Notes under the pieces: generated by a model
Databases searched by the model: none
Seen by the model: the letters and a program-made list of their open reading frames with translations, nothing else
What the model was told of the DNA's origin: nothing
Made by a program: the position numbers and the translations under genes
From: Methanococcoides sp.
GTDB lineage: Archaea; Halobacteriota; Methanosarcinia; Methanosarcinales; Methanosarcinaceae
Length of the DNA: 64,000 nucleotides
NCBI GenBank assembly: GCA_021108185.1
Contig: JAIORJ010000077.1
Span: 1 to 64,000 of the forward strand
Direction: 5' to 3'
Shown: positions 48,045 through 56,180 of the stretch, one piece after another
Layout: each line of letters starts with the position of its first letter
Position numbering within the stretch: the first letter of the stretch is position 1

Positions 48045-48257
48045 GCAATAAGATAAGAACTCGATAGGAAATATCAATAAAGACCTTTTGTTTGCCATAT
48101 GGTGTTGAAAGTAGTTCTTAAGACTATTATAAATTCCTAACCCTTTCCTTCATTTCAGCAGATAACAAGTAATTTATATCAAGTTCTCTTTCCCCATTTA
48201 TATACTTTCCACATTCACGAAGGGGTCTTTATAAAGAAGAGTGAAAAAATTCCACTC

Positions 48258-48380
48258 ATGCATGAGCCAGAAATTTGTTGGGAAATGACACGTGAAGATG
48301 CATTGGATGTTCTTAGCTTAATGAGTTATCTTTATCGTCAAATTGAATCAACAGTGGTCTTCAAGAAGGGTGATGTATAA
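48258..48380 (+). CDS. Possible 40-residue protein
   Basis: ATG 48258 opens MHEPEICWEMTREDALDVLS and ends VVFKKGDV before TAA. The composition is protein-like and amphipathic helical, but there is no clear ribosome binding site. It could be a small accessory gene or a fragment; family not recognised. Confidence 0.3.
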   Translation: MHEPEICWEMTREDALDVLSLMSYLYRQIESTVVFKKGDV

Positions 48381-48456
48381 GTTCCAACAATTAATTCGTA
48401 AAAGGGATATTACATTGGTGCATTACCTATGACAAGAATTTATATAAGTTATAATT

Positions 48457-49713
48457 TTAATATTTTTTAGATTTAGTCCATTCTTTCTGACTATTTTTGA
48501 CTAGTTCCTCTGAACAATTGAATATCTTTGATATATTGCTGGTGCAATCCTTAGAGTTCATAAATTCTTTTTTTGAATCTATTAAAACATTGACTTTCCT
48601 TCTGAGCAAATACTTTTTTGTAATTTCCCATGGAGCTTTTGCAATTATTTTTACTACTGAGGGCACATCCTGACAAGTTAGTGAGCTTCCAATTTCAAAT
48701 GCAAGATTTGAAACACTAGATATTTCTGATGTAACCTGTTGGAATCCCACTCTAGGTTGTGACCAGACTTCATTTGCTAAGCCTTCTAAGTAGTTCATTT
48801 TTTGAATTTTTTGATTATAAGTCATATCAGGGTCAAAAAGTTCACTTTCAAATTTACTTATTTCTTGTCGGAATTCACGAAAATCTTCTCTTATGGTTAA
48901 AGCAACAGATAATAAATCCTCTGGAGATTTTGCTTCATTCAAAATTTGTGTCGCAATGGGTGTTCTTGGAAATATAGTTTCATAACCAAGTTCTTCAATT
49001 CTAGATAGCTCTTTTTCAGCTCCAGAATCTAAATGTTTCTTTAAATATTCAAGAACACTCTTCTGAACTGATTTTTCAAATCCTGTAATTTCAGCTATTT
49101 TAGAACTCTCATAAGAATCCATATAAAGTGGGATTTTTGCTTCAGTTGAAAATTCACTTAATAATAGGGGTATTCCATAACTCTGTGCGCAACTAGCAAA
49201 TGCAATTTGTTTCTTAAAATTTTCATCGACAATTTTTGGGAATTCAGCAGTTATATGTTTTTTTGAACTGTTTATCTCTTGTTTAAAAAATGGTAAATTT
49301 TGGTGAGTTTGGACAATGTTGTATGGTGAAAGATTATTAACCTCAAATAGTCCTGCATTATGGAGAATATTTGATTTTTCAAGAGAGTTTAATGCATCTT
49401 CTTCTAAATTTATTTTACTTTTATGATTAAATTTATACGAAGTAAACACTAGGTCGATTATGTCGGGGTCTAAATCTTCTAAATCTGGTAAGTTGTTATA
49501 ATTAAAATAATCATTTGTTGAAACTATAAGTCTATCATGCATTATGATTAGTTCAAGAAAAGATAGATATGAATTGAGATTTTCAAAATCAAAAGTTTCT
49601 TTATCACTGATAAAGTCATTGTAATGTATGTAATCAATAGATGGTAGAGAGCTTTGAGTAAGTATACAATCTCCACTTTTTACATAATTCTCGATTTTTT
49701 TATTAGCTACCAT
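48457..49713 (-). CDS. Orphan AT-rich gene, function unknown
   Basis: 418 residues, very rich in Asn, Ile, Lys, Ser and Glu; the gene is clearly more AT-rich than the housekeeping genes, which suggests acquisition. The N-terminal half contains LELIIMHDRLIVSTNDYFNY; the C-terminal half is helical (SPEDLLSVALTIREDFREFR, then GFQQVTSEISSVSNLAFEIG). No membrane segment, no signal peptide, no motif known to me. No ribosome binding site is seen before the ATG, so the mRNA may be leaderless. A defence or mobile-element role is conceivable but nothing shows it. Confidence 0.6.
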   Translation of the reverse strand: MVANKKIENYVKSGDCILTQSSLPSIDYIHYNDFISDKETFDFENLNSYLSFLELIIMHDRLIVSTNDYFNYNNLPDLEDLDPDIIDLVFTSYKFNHKSKINLEEDALNSLEKSNILHNAGLFEVNNLSPYNIVQTHQNLPFFKQEINSSKKHITAEFPKIVDENFKKQIAFASCAQSYGIPLLLSEFSTEAKIPLYMDSYESSKIAEITGFEKSVQKSVLEYLKKHLDSGAEKELSRIEELGYETIFPRTPIATQILNEAKSPEDLLSVALTIREDFREFRQEISKFESELFDPDMTYNQKIQKMNYLEGLANEVWSQPRVGFQQVTSEISSVSNLAFEIGSSLTCQDVPSVVKIIAKAPWEITKKYLLRRKVNVLIDSKKEFMNSKDCTSNISKIFNCSEELVKNSQKEWTKSKKY

Positions 49714-49751
49714 TATTTTTCTATCTGTTTAATAAATTTTTTAACTATAAG

Positions 49752-49898
49752 CTACTATCGGTTCTGTATGATGTTGAGGATATTATAGATTTCGAGAAGT
49801 TACCAGATATTATGGATAAGTTTGAAACTATGGCAAAGGAAATATTCACAAATGAAGAGATGGGGATTTTCCACCTCGCCTGTTATTTTAAAAAGTAA
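49752..49898 (+). pseudogene. Possible C-terminal gene fragment
   Basis: A frame without start codon reads LLSVLYDVEDIIDFEKLPDI, then KFETMAKEIFTNEEMGIFHL, ending FKK before TAA. It looks like coding sequence that lost its 5' part, next to the orphan gene. Low certainty. Confidence 0.25.
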
Positions 49899-49952
49899 AA
49901 CGACCTGTATCCAAATGATGAATAAAAAAGGATGGGGATGATGCAGATCGCA

Positions 49953-50339
49953 TCAATCTTCTGTCTTTTTTGTTTTCTTCGAAGCTTTTTCCTTTTTCTC
50001 CTTCTTTGGAAGGGAGCTCACATAAGCATAGGATATATCCAGCCATTTCCTTAGCTCCATCTCATCATCGTACACAGATGGCGGAAGGATCGCATATTCT
50101 CTCATTTGCCTGCCATTTGGTGTAAAAGGTGCTGCTTCATCGTGTTCAGCATACAATTTCTGCTGGTCTTCTTCTTTAAGGCGTAGCATTATGCCATCGC
50201 CATGAACACCTACGAACATGTTCCCCCTCACAAAATGAACTGGACTGCCGAACATTTTCCTGAACTCAGCATCGTATTCGGCCACATATTCTCCGACCAG
50301 TTCCCCAAGTTCTTCAGAAGCCTTTTTCCATTTTGTCAT
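49953..50339 (-). CDS. TfoX N-terminal domain protein
   Basis: 128 residues from the inner ATG at 50339 (MTKWKKASEELGEL); the frame is open to 50414, but the extension is hydrophobic and unlike the family. A TATA-like CTATATAT lies about 25 nt before this ATG, consistent with a leaderless mRNA. MFGSPVHFVRGNMFVGVHGD, LRLKEEDQQKLYAEHDEA and YAILPPSVYDDEMELRKWLD are TfoX_N-like. A Lys-rich tail (KKEKKEKASKKTKKTED) ends the protein. Function of archaeal members is unknown. Confidence 0.7.
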   Translation of the reverse strand: MTKWKKASEELGELVGEYVAEYDAEFRKMFGSPVHFVRGNMFVGVHGDGIMLRLKEEDQQKLYAEHDEAAPFTPNGRQMREYAILPPSVYDDEMELRKWLDISYAYVSSLPKKEKKEKASKKTKKTED

Positions 50340-50676
50340 ACTAAAAACTATCAGGAAGATATGATATATAGATAACGTCAGGAATGATTTGAATTTTATC
50401 TTATTATCCTTCATTTCTGTCGGATTAGTGTTGTGTAATTTGGAAAAATTCGTGTTATTTTAGCTTAAAATAAATAACACAAAATGAGAAATATGTATTA
50501 ACTAATATGTAAAAAGTATCACTTTTAAATAAATACTTTCATATATCATTCGTGTGGAATAGTATTCAAAATCCTTTACTAACAGGGAGTTTCATATTAT
50601 CTTTCGGGGTAATGATGTTGTTCCTATAAATATATTCTCATAAACCTATTCCACATCAGAAGGAAGTCAATTGCTA

Positions 50677-51306
50677 ATGAATTCGGAAGTTTTGAAGTAT
50701 AAGGATATCTCCATCAGTTATGGTGAGAAAAATGTATTATCACATTTCGATCTTGATATTAAAAAAGGGGATCGAATCCTGCTGAAAGGCAGATCCGGTG
50801 CAGGTAAGTCCACACTTTTGAAGATGCCAATGGGTTTTGCCCACCAAACAAGTGGAAACCTATATTTTAACAACAGTTTGCTTGATAGCAATACTGTATG
50901 GGATGCAAGAAAAAGGATCGCTTATGTATCTCAGGACCTTGATATCTACGAAGGATCTGTGAACGAATTTATTGAGGAAGTATTTTCCTATTCGTTCAAT
51001 GAAGGAAAGCTTGACAGGACCAAGCTCAGAAGACTTCTTGTTTATCTGGGGTTTGAGAAAGATGTTCTTGATATGGATTTCGAAGACCTGTCCGGTGGAG
51101 AAAAGCAGAGGATAGGGATAATCATGTCTGTGCTCATAGGAAAGGATATCTATCTGCTTGATGAGATCACTTCATCTCTTGATATTGCACTGAAGGAAAA
51201 GGTCGCCAATTATTTCCTGGAACGCAAGGATTGGACCCTGGTGATAATTTCCCATGATGACGTGTGGGAAAAAGAAAATGTCAAGGTCGTACCGGTGGGT
51301 GTATGA
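50677..51306 (+). CDS. fetA: ABC transporter ATPase, FetA/YbbL-like
   Basis: 209 residues from the ATG at 50677 with AAGGAAG upstream. Walker A GRSGAGKST, Q-loop VSQDLDIY, signature LSGGEKQRIGI, Walker B IYLLDEITSSLD and the His switch ISHDD are all present. The next gene encodes the FetB/UPF0014 membrane subunit and starts at the base after the stop, so the pair is an operon. In bacteria FetAB is linked to iron export under oxidative stress; the substrate here is inferred by family. Confidence 0.8.
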   Translation: MNSEVLKYKDISISYGEKNVLSHFDLDIKKGDRILLKGRSGAGKSTLLKMPMGFAHQTSGNLYFNNSLLDSNTVWDARKRIAYVSQDLDIYEGSVNEFIEEVFSYSFNEGKLDRTKLRRLLVYLGFEKDVLDMDFEDLSGGEKQRIGIIMSVLIGKDIYLLDEITSSLDIALKEKVANYFLERKDWTLVIISHDDVWEKENVKVVPVGV

Positions 51307-52104
51307 ATGGAAGCTTATGATATTAGCAATCTAGCCTTGGTAGCATGTTTTCTTTTGCTTGCAATTCCGCTTTTAGTTAGTCACTACCTTAAACTTGGGA
51401 TCATACGCGAAACCGTTGTTTCGGCTTCAAGGATGATCTTGCAACTTATTTTCGTGGGATTTTTCCTGACAGTGCTATTTGATCTGAACAATTCCATTGT
51501 GAACCTTTTGTGGATCTCGGTAATGGTCCTCATGGCGACACATGCTACGATAAACGATATTGGGCTTGATCTGAAGAAGTTACTTTTGCCGACAGTAGCT
51601 TCATTTATAGTAGGAAATTTTCTGTTACTTCTCTACTTCAATAGATTCGTGGTGAACCTTGAGAACCTTTTTGATGCTCGATATTTGATCCCCATATTCG
51701 GAATGTTCCTTGGAAATTCTCTTCGTGGTAATATTGTAAGTATCAGCAACTTTTATGATACTATCAAGAGGAACGAGAATCGTTATCTATACAGTTTGTC
51801 ACTGGGTGCGAAGAAGTATGAGGCCATTCTTCCCTATGCCCGAAAAAGTCTCAAGCTTGCACTGAAACCTTCTATCGCAAGCATGTCCACGGTAGGCATA
51901 GTCTCATTGCCGGGAATGATGACAGGTCAGATAATTGCAGGTTCCAGTCCTATCCTTGCTATCAAGTACCAGATGGCCATAATGATCGGTATATATGTTT
52001 CCACTGTGATGACGGTGACCATTGGTATATTCATGACGACACGTTCAAGTTTTGACGATTATGGTATCCTTAAAGAAGACATCTTCAAGTCAACAATTGA
52101 CTAA
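51307..52104 (+). CDS. fetB: FetB/UPF0014 family membrane permease
   Basis: 265 residues with about seven membrane helices. The conserved cytoplasmic stretch is ENRYLYSLSLGAKKYEAILP, followed by STVGIVSLPGMMTGQIIAGS and YQMAIMIGIYVSTVMTVTIG, which mark UPF0014. It forms the membrane part of the exporter with the ATPase encoded directly before it. Confidence 0.85.
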   Translation: MEAYDISNLALVACFLLLAIPLLVSHYLKLGIIRETVVSASRMILQLIFVGFFLTVLFDLNNSIVNLLWISVMVLMATHATINDIGLDLKKLLLPTVASFIVGNFLLLLYFNRFVVNLENLFDARYLIPIFGMFLGNSLRGNIVSISNFYDTIKRNENRYLYSLSLGAKKYEAILPYARKSLKLALKPSIASMSTVGIVSLPGMMTGQIIAGSSPILAIKYQMAIMIGIYVSTVMTVTIGIFMTTRSSFDDYGILKEDIFKSTID

Positions 52105-52252
52105 AAATCATTATTTACTTCTTCTTTTTTCGTTGAATTTCTTGCTTCTTAAGACTACGAATTACTTTGTAGCTTAAATAAAGACTTTATATCCACGAGC
52201 TATTTGTTATATTATACCTTCATAAAATCGACATTTTAAGGAACCGATCATC

Positions 52253-52744
52253 ATGAAAAACAAATCTCTCACATTAGGATTGACATTATTGATCCTCATT
52301 GCATCCGCTTTTGCAATGGGTTGTACGGACAACACTTCTTAATCCGTTACTGACGGGGTGGACGATGGAGTGGATGCTGGTGAACCTGCATTAGAAGGTG
52401 ATGGTGTTCAGGGAAATATCATCTTTGACGAACCTGTGGAGTCCTTCTCTAATGCCACCATCTATCTGAAAGTAGAGGATGTAAGTCTTCAGGACGTAGC
52501 TTCTGTGATCATGTCCGAGAATTCCATTATTGGCGTATCCATGGATGCAGATAATGTTCAGCCAGTGCCATATCAGATCAACCACCCTGAACTAGAGGAA
52601 AGAATGACTTATTCCCTTTCAGTCCATGTGGATGTTGATGGTGATGGAAGACTCTCAAATGGGGATTATTACAGTACATGGCATAATCCTGTACCTACAG
52701 AACCAGGGGTACATGACCTTGATGTTCATGTGGAAATGATCTGA
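52253..52744 (+). pseudogene. YbaY-like lipoprotein gene interrupted by TAA
   Basis: ATG 52253 opens a lipoprotein signal peptide with lipobox FAMGC, then CTDNTS and an in-frame TAA at 52340-52342. The same frame continues without further lesion: NIIFDEPVESFSNATIYLKV, YQINHPELEERMTYSLSVHV, DGDGRLSNGDYYSTWHNPV to TGA. That part is the YbaY/YscW-type beta domain. The stop is TAA, not TAG, so pyrrolysine does not explain it. A GTG at 52358 could start the soluble part alone, without export. Read as a recent nonsense mutation or a sequencing error. Confidence 0.55.
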
Positions 52745-52778
52745 TAATTGCGTCTAAAGAAAAAAGGGGACTATCGTT

Positions 52779-53108
52779 ATGGAATGTGCAGCAAATCCCG
52801 TGAACATTGATAAATTCCTGATCCTTCCTATTGCTGAAGGGTCAAGGACTGTAACTGAAGTACTTTCAAAAGAGGGTTCTTTCAAGATACTGGAAGTGAT
52901 ATCGGAAGATCCACTCTCTGTAAGGGAAATTTCCCTTAAGACCGGTCTTCCTTTTGTGGATGTTGAAGATAAGATCATGGCTCTGATGGAGTCCGATCTT
53001 GTGGAGAGAAAGAGCCGACCCTCCGGTCTGGAGGGGGAAGAGGATATCTACGGACCATCCAATAGGTTCGTTGTATTCTCTTCTGAAGACAATAATACGG
53101 TTGTATGA
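52779..53108 (+). CDS. Winged-helix protein, first gene of the I42-regulator pair
   Basis: 109 residues. SKEGSFKILEVISEDPLSVR, EISLKTGLPFVDVEDKIMAL and MESDLVERKSR form an ArsR-type winged helix closely related to the one at the start of the next protein (SNEKSLKILDLLSEEPMSAT). No membrane helix. Its stop overlaps the next gene's ATG by 4 bases (ATGA), so the two are coupled. It may heterodimerise with, or have been copied from, the DNA-binding domain of its neighbour. Confidence 0.7.
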   Translation: MECAANPVNIDKFLILPIAEGSRTVTEVLSKEGSFKILEVISEDPLSVREISLKTGLPFVDVEDKIMALMESDLVERKSRPSGLEGEEDIYGPSNRFVVFSSEDNNTVV

Positions 53109-54640
53109 GATCAACCCCTGGTGCAAATATGGTCACTAAAGACGTTGAAAATAAGAACAAGGATGAACCTGAAGATGCAGATCAGGATAGTTCGGAAAAT
53201 GTAGTTGTACTTCCGCTCAACGAAGATTCAAAGAAGATCACCCAGACTCTCTCCAATGAGAAGTCCCTGAAGATACTGGACCTTCTATCCGAAGAGCCTA
53301 TGTCTGCAACGGATATCTCGAAAAAGCTCGGTCTTTCCATTACTACGATCAAGTACAACATTGACAGTTTGCTGGAATCCGATCTTATCAAGGTACACAG
53401 GATCAAATGGAGTGCCAAAGGCCGTGAGGTCAAGCTCTATGAGCCGGTACAGAAATTGATCATTGTAGCTCCGGGAAATATGAATGTCAGCAGGGCTTCC
53501 ATAATCAGTATGTTGCAACAGTATATCGGTGTCATAGGTGCTGCATTCCTTGGTGCTGCAGGCCTTCAGTACCTGACAAGACCTGTTCCAATAGAGAATG
53601 GAGGTGCCTTCGAACCTGTAATGATGGATGTTGCCATGGAGTCTGAAGTTCTCCGTGATGCACCCATGGAGATGGCCCCTTCACTTGCTGCTGATGAAGC
53701 TGTGGAAGAGGTCGCAAAGGCAGTTCCTGAAGCAGCTGGTCCTCAGATAATGGACAGCATACAGACATTCTTTTCGAACCTTTCAGATAACATAGGGCTC
53801 TGGTTCTTCCTAGGATGTCTTTTTGCGGTTATGTTGATGATGTTAAAAGGACGTTATTATGACAATGCCAGCAGTTCCACAAAAAAGTCTGTAAAACGCT
53901 ACCTTCTGCCGTTGATGCTTATTGGTGTGGTGATAGCTGCACTTTCTGTGGGAATGGTCCCGACAGAAGATGATCGGGTAATTTTCCCTGAGATCGAGAA
54001 ATTCCCAGCAGATCATGTGTTCACGGAAGAGGATAATGGCAGTACAGTATCGGTTAAAGCCGGAAGTATTGTGCGTATCGATCTTGATGCACCTTCGGAA
54101 GGTTACTGGCATCTTTCCGGGAAAGATGATCTGTCTCTAAATGAAGAAGGCTATGGATATTCATCATCCTACAGCCCTGTGGCAGATGATTCTGTCTATG
54201 GATGGACTTTTGAGACCCTGTCCATTGGTGAGAAGTCCATTATGGTGGAATACAATTCATGGGACGACCAGGCATCTGTTCCGAGCGATTTCGAGATGGT
54301 CCTGATCGTGGAAGGGAATAAGGAACTGTATCCGTCATTCATAGTGGATGGCTACTATTATGGTGATGCCATCGAACTTGCACAAGGAGAGTGGATGCTC
54401 ATCAGGTTGTTCGAATCCACAGCGGATACATATGCCTGGAACATGACGTTGACGGACGGTCTCCTGATTAAAACGGATAAGTTCATCCCGCAATCAGAGG
54501 GCTCCCTTTATGGAAAGCATGAGTGGGAGGTCGAGGCTATTGCAACTGGTGAGCAGAATATCTTTGCCATAAACATGCAGCCTGAGGCTAATCTTACAGG
54601 ATATGAACAGACCTTTGACCTTACGGTCAGGGTCCTTTGA
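53105..54640 (+). CDS. Membrane winged-helix protein with two chagasin-like ectodomains
   Basis: 511 residues from the coupled ATG; an inner ATG at 53129 with GGTG before it is an alternative. An N-terminal ArsR-like winged helix (about 40-110), membrane helices at about 130-152, 222-245 and 257-277, then an ectodomain of two beta repeats (about 295-395 and 400-511). Each has the pattern of protease inhibitor family I42 (chagasin): an aromatic loop (GYWHLSGKD; DTYAWNMTL), a middle loop, and VYGWTFETLSIGEKSIMVEY or GKHEWEVEAIATGEQNIFAI. A transmembrane regulator that senses outside proteases or peptides is a plausible reading; nothing proves it. Confidence 0.7.
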   Translation: MRSTPGANMVTKDVENKNKDEPEDADQDSSENVVVLPLNEDSKKITQTLSNEKSLKILDLLSEEPMSATDISKKLGLSITTIKYNIDSLLESDLIKVHRIKWSAKGREVKLYEPVQKLIIVAPGNMNVSRASIISMLQQYIGVIGAAFLGAAGLQYLTRPVPIENGGAFEPVMMDVAMESEVLRDAPMEMAPSLAADEAVEEVAKAVPEAAGPQIMDSIQTFFSNLSDNIGLWFFLGCLFAVMLMMLKGRYYDNASSSTKKSVKRYLLPLMLIGVVIAALSVGMVPTEDDRVIFPEIEKFPADHVFTEEDNGSTVSVKAGSIVRIDLDAPSEGYWHLSGKDDLSLNEEGYGYSSSYSPVADDSVYGWTFETLSIGEKSIMVEYNSWDDQASVPSDFEMVLIVEGNKELYPSFIVDGYYYGDAIELAQGEWMLIRLFESTADTYAWNMTLTDGLLIKTDKFIPQSEGSLYGKHEWEVEAIATGEQNIFAINMQPEANLTGYEQTFDLTVRVL

Positions 54641-54649
54641 TCCTTTTAG

Positions 54650-55189
54650 TTAACTTTCAATGGAACTCAAATAATCAGTAGGGTCAAGGAGCTTTTTAGG
54701 TCCTTTATCTCCAAACCAGTTGCCACCAAGATAATTGTTATCTTCAACAACAGGAGCCTCTTCCCACAGCTCAAAGTGTAGCATGCTGGGATTCTTATCT
54801 TTTAGTTTTTGTATATATTCGGGAGCATTCTTGTCTATCTTCTTGCTGTTCAGCACAGCTCCGACGTGACCGATCAATTGACCGGCTTCAACAGTATCTC
54901 CTACTTTTACGTTTGAGGAACCAAGCTCACCGTATTTGCAGAAAGATCCTGAATGGTTCCGAATGATAATATAATAGGTTCTATTCCAGTAAGAGATCAT
55001 TTCAGGTGATGTCATGATCCCAACGTCAGTGACGTCTCCGTCCTCAATAGAAATGACAGGTTCACCTTCAGGCGCATAAAGGTCGATACCGCAATGTCGG
55101 CGGTCTTTCCTGTCTTCCCAGAATGATCCGCAATCTCCATTTTTCTGGAGGCTTTTGTCCTTTCTGTTAGGTAAGGGAAACTTTCTCAT
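54650..55189 (-). CDS. M23 (LytM)-like metallopeptidase-fold protein
   Basis: 179 residues from ATG 55189; an ATG seven codons upstream (55210) is in frame. HCGIDLYAPEGEPV carries the H-x3-D zinc ligands, and SMLHFELW the third ligand, but the first His of the usual HLHFE is Met, so the catalytic base seems lost. VKVGDTVEAGQLIGHVGAV is the lysostaphin-like core. No signal peptide is seen. Archaea lack murein, so it may act on another peptide, be a binding module, or be inactive. It converges with the I42 regulator, 9 nt between stops. Confidence 0.7.
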   Translation of the reverse strand: MRKFPLPNRKDKSLQKNGDCGSFWEDRKDRRHCGIDLYAPEGEPVISIEDGDVTDVGIMTSPEMISYWNRTYYIIIRNHSGSFCKYGELGSSNVKVGDTVEAGQLIGHVGAVLNSKKIDKNAPEYIQKLKDKNPSMLHFELWEEAPVVEDNNYLGGNWFGDKGPKKLLDPTDYLSSIES

Positions 55190-55530
55190 GTCTTTGTTTA
55201 TGATGAACAAGGTTGTATATATTCCTGAAAATTATTTCGAATAATAAATTATAATTAAAGTCATTAGAAATGTATATGAGTGTTTCTTCTTCCAGTCATC
55301 TAATATTAATTTAAAATCGCTATTTTTTATGAATCTCAAATAATGTGTGCAGAGTTTAATGTAAAATGGTTCTTATGATGGTGAATGAAAATATTATGGC
55401 TAACTATAATCTTGCTTTAAAGTTTAAATATAATTAAATTTCATTTCTAGAATTATTTAAACAAAGTAAAAAATTTATTTAAGCGAATAGTACACTAATT
55501 ATCATGGTGTATAAGTGGGGGGATTTATCA

Positions 55531-55833
55531 CTAGTTGGTTAAAGCATGAATTTTACCGTCATATTCTATTTTTTTAACTGCTGATTCTTTAGAGATGCTG
55601 GATATATCTTTTACTGAAATAGAACCTGAAACAATTAAGATAGGTCCTTCTATCACATTTTCAATTTTAAGTCCCAAATTCTTCAATGTATTCTTTGCAT
55701 CTTCAAGATCTGCATTTTCATCCAGATGAATTATAACTCGAGTTTGTTCATCAGAGGATGTCTGTATATTTTCTTTTATTATAGTGGATAATTCCTCAGA
55801 AATCTTAGAATTTGAAATATTCCCCACCTCCAA
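55531..55833 (-). CDS. Stand-alone I9/subtilisin-propeptide-like protein
   Basis: About 100 residues. TRVIIHLDENADLEDAKNTL, LKNLGLKIENVIEGPILIVS and SAVKKIEYDGKIHALTN follow the ferredoxin-like pattern of inhibitor I9 domains, which fold and inhibit subtilases. No peptidase domain follows. The start is unclear: the frame has only a TTG at 55833 or a GTG within the GGAGGTGGGG ribosome binding site; an ATT 13 nt downstream is the best-spaced codon. The gene ends in TAG directly followed by TGA. Intergenic stretches 55211-55530 and 55834-56180 hold nothing else. Confidence 0.5.
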   Translation of the reverse strand: MEVGNISNSKISEELSTIIKENIQTSSDEQTRVIIHLDENADLEDAKNTLKNLGLKIENVIEGPILIVSGSISVKDISSISKESAVKKIEYDGKIHALTN

Positions 55834-56180
55834 TTAATATTACTTTATTATGGTCTAAAAGGATATTGCCTTGATAAATTCTTCAATGTGTATTTAAATT
55901 TTATTTTATAGTTTTTTATATCTTACTATGTTTCTGTGGAATACTTATTGAGATCAACTATGATAAAATTCGGCTTTGTAGAAATCTTCGATGATAGTTA
56001 GAACCCAATCTTGCTTCTCAAAATACATAATATTCTTAGTTTGATTGAGTTGTTCAAAACATACAAACCAAACTAAGAACATATTAAATAGTTCCAAACA
56101 ACAATCTATCCTTTCCGATTGCTCCTCTCTGTTTTATTTAAAGCCCTGTTGCCAAATTTAGATACAGGCTGTTTAGATGA

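Noticed and set aside
52340-52342. Pyrrolysine to explain the interrupted lipoprotein
   Set aside because: The codon is TAA, not TAG.
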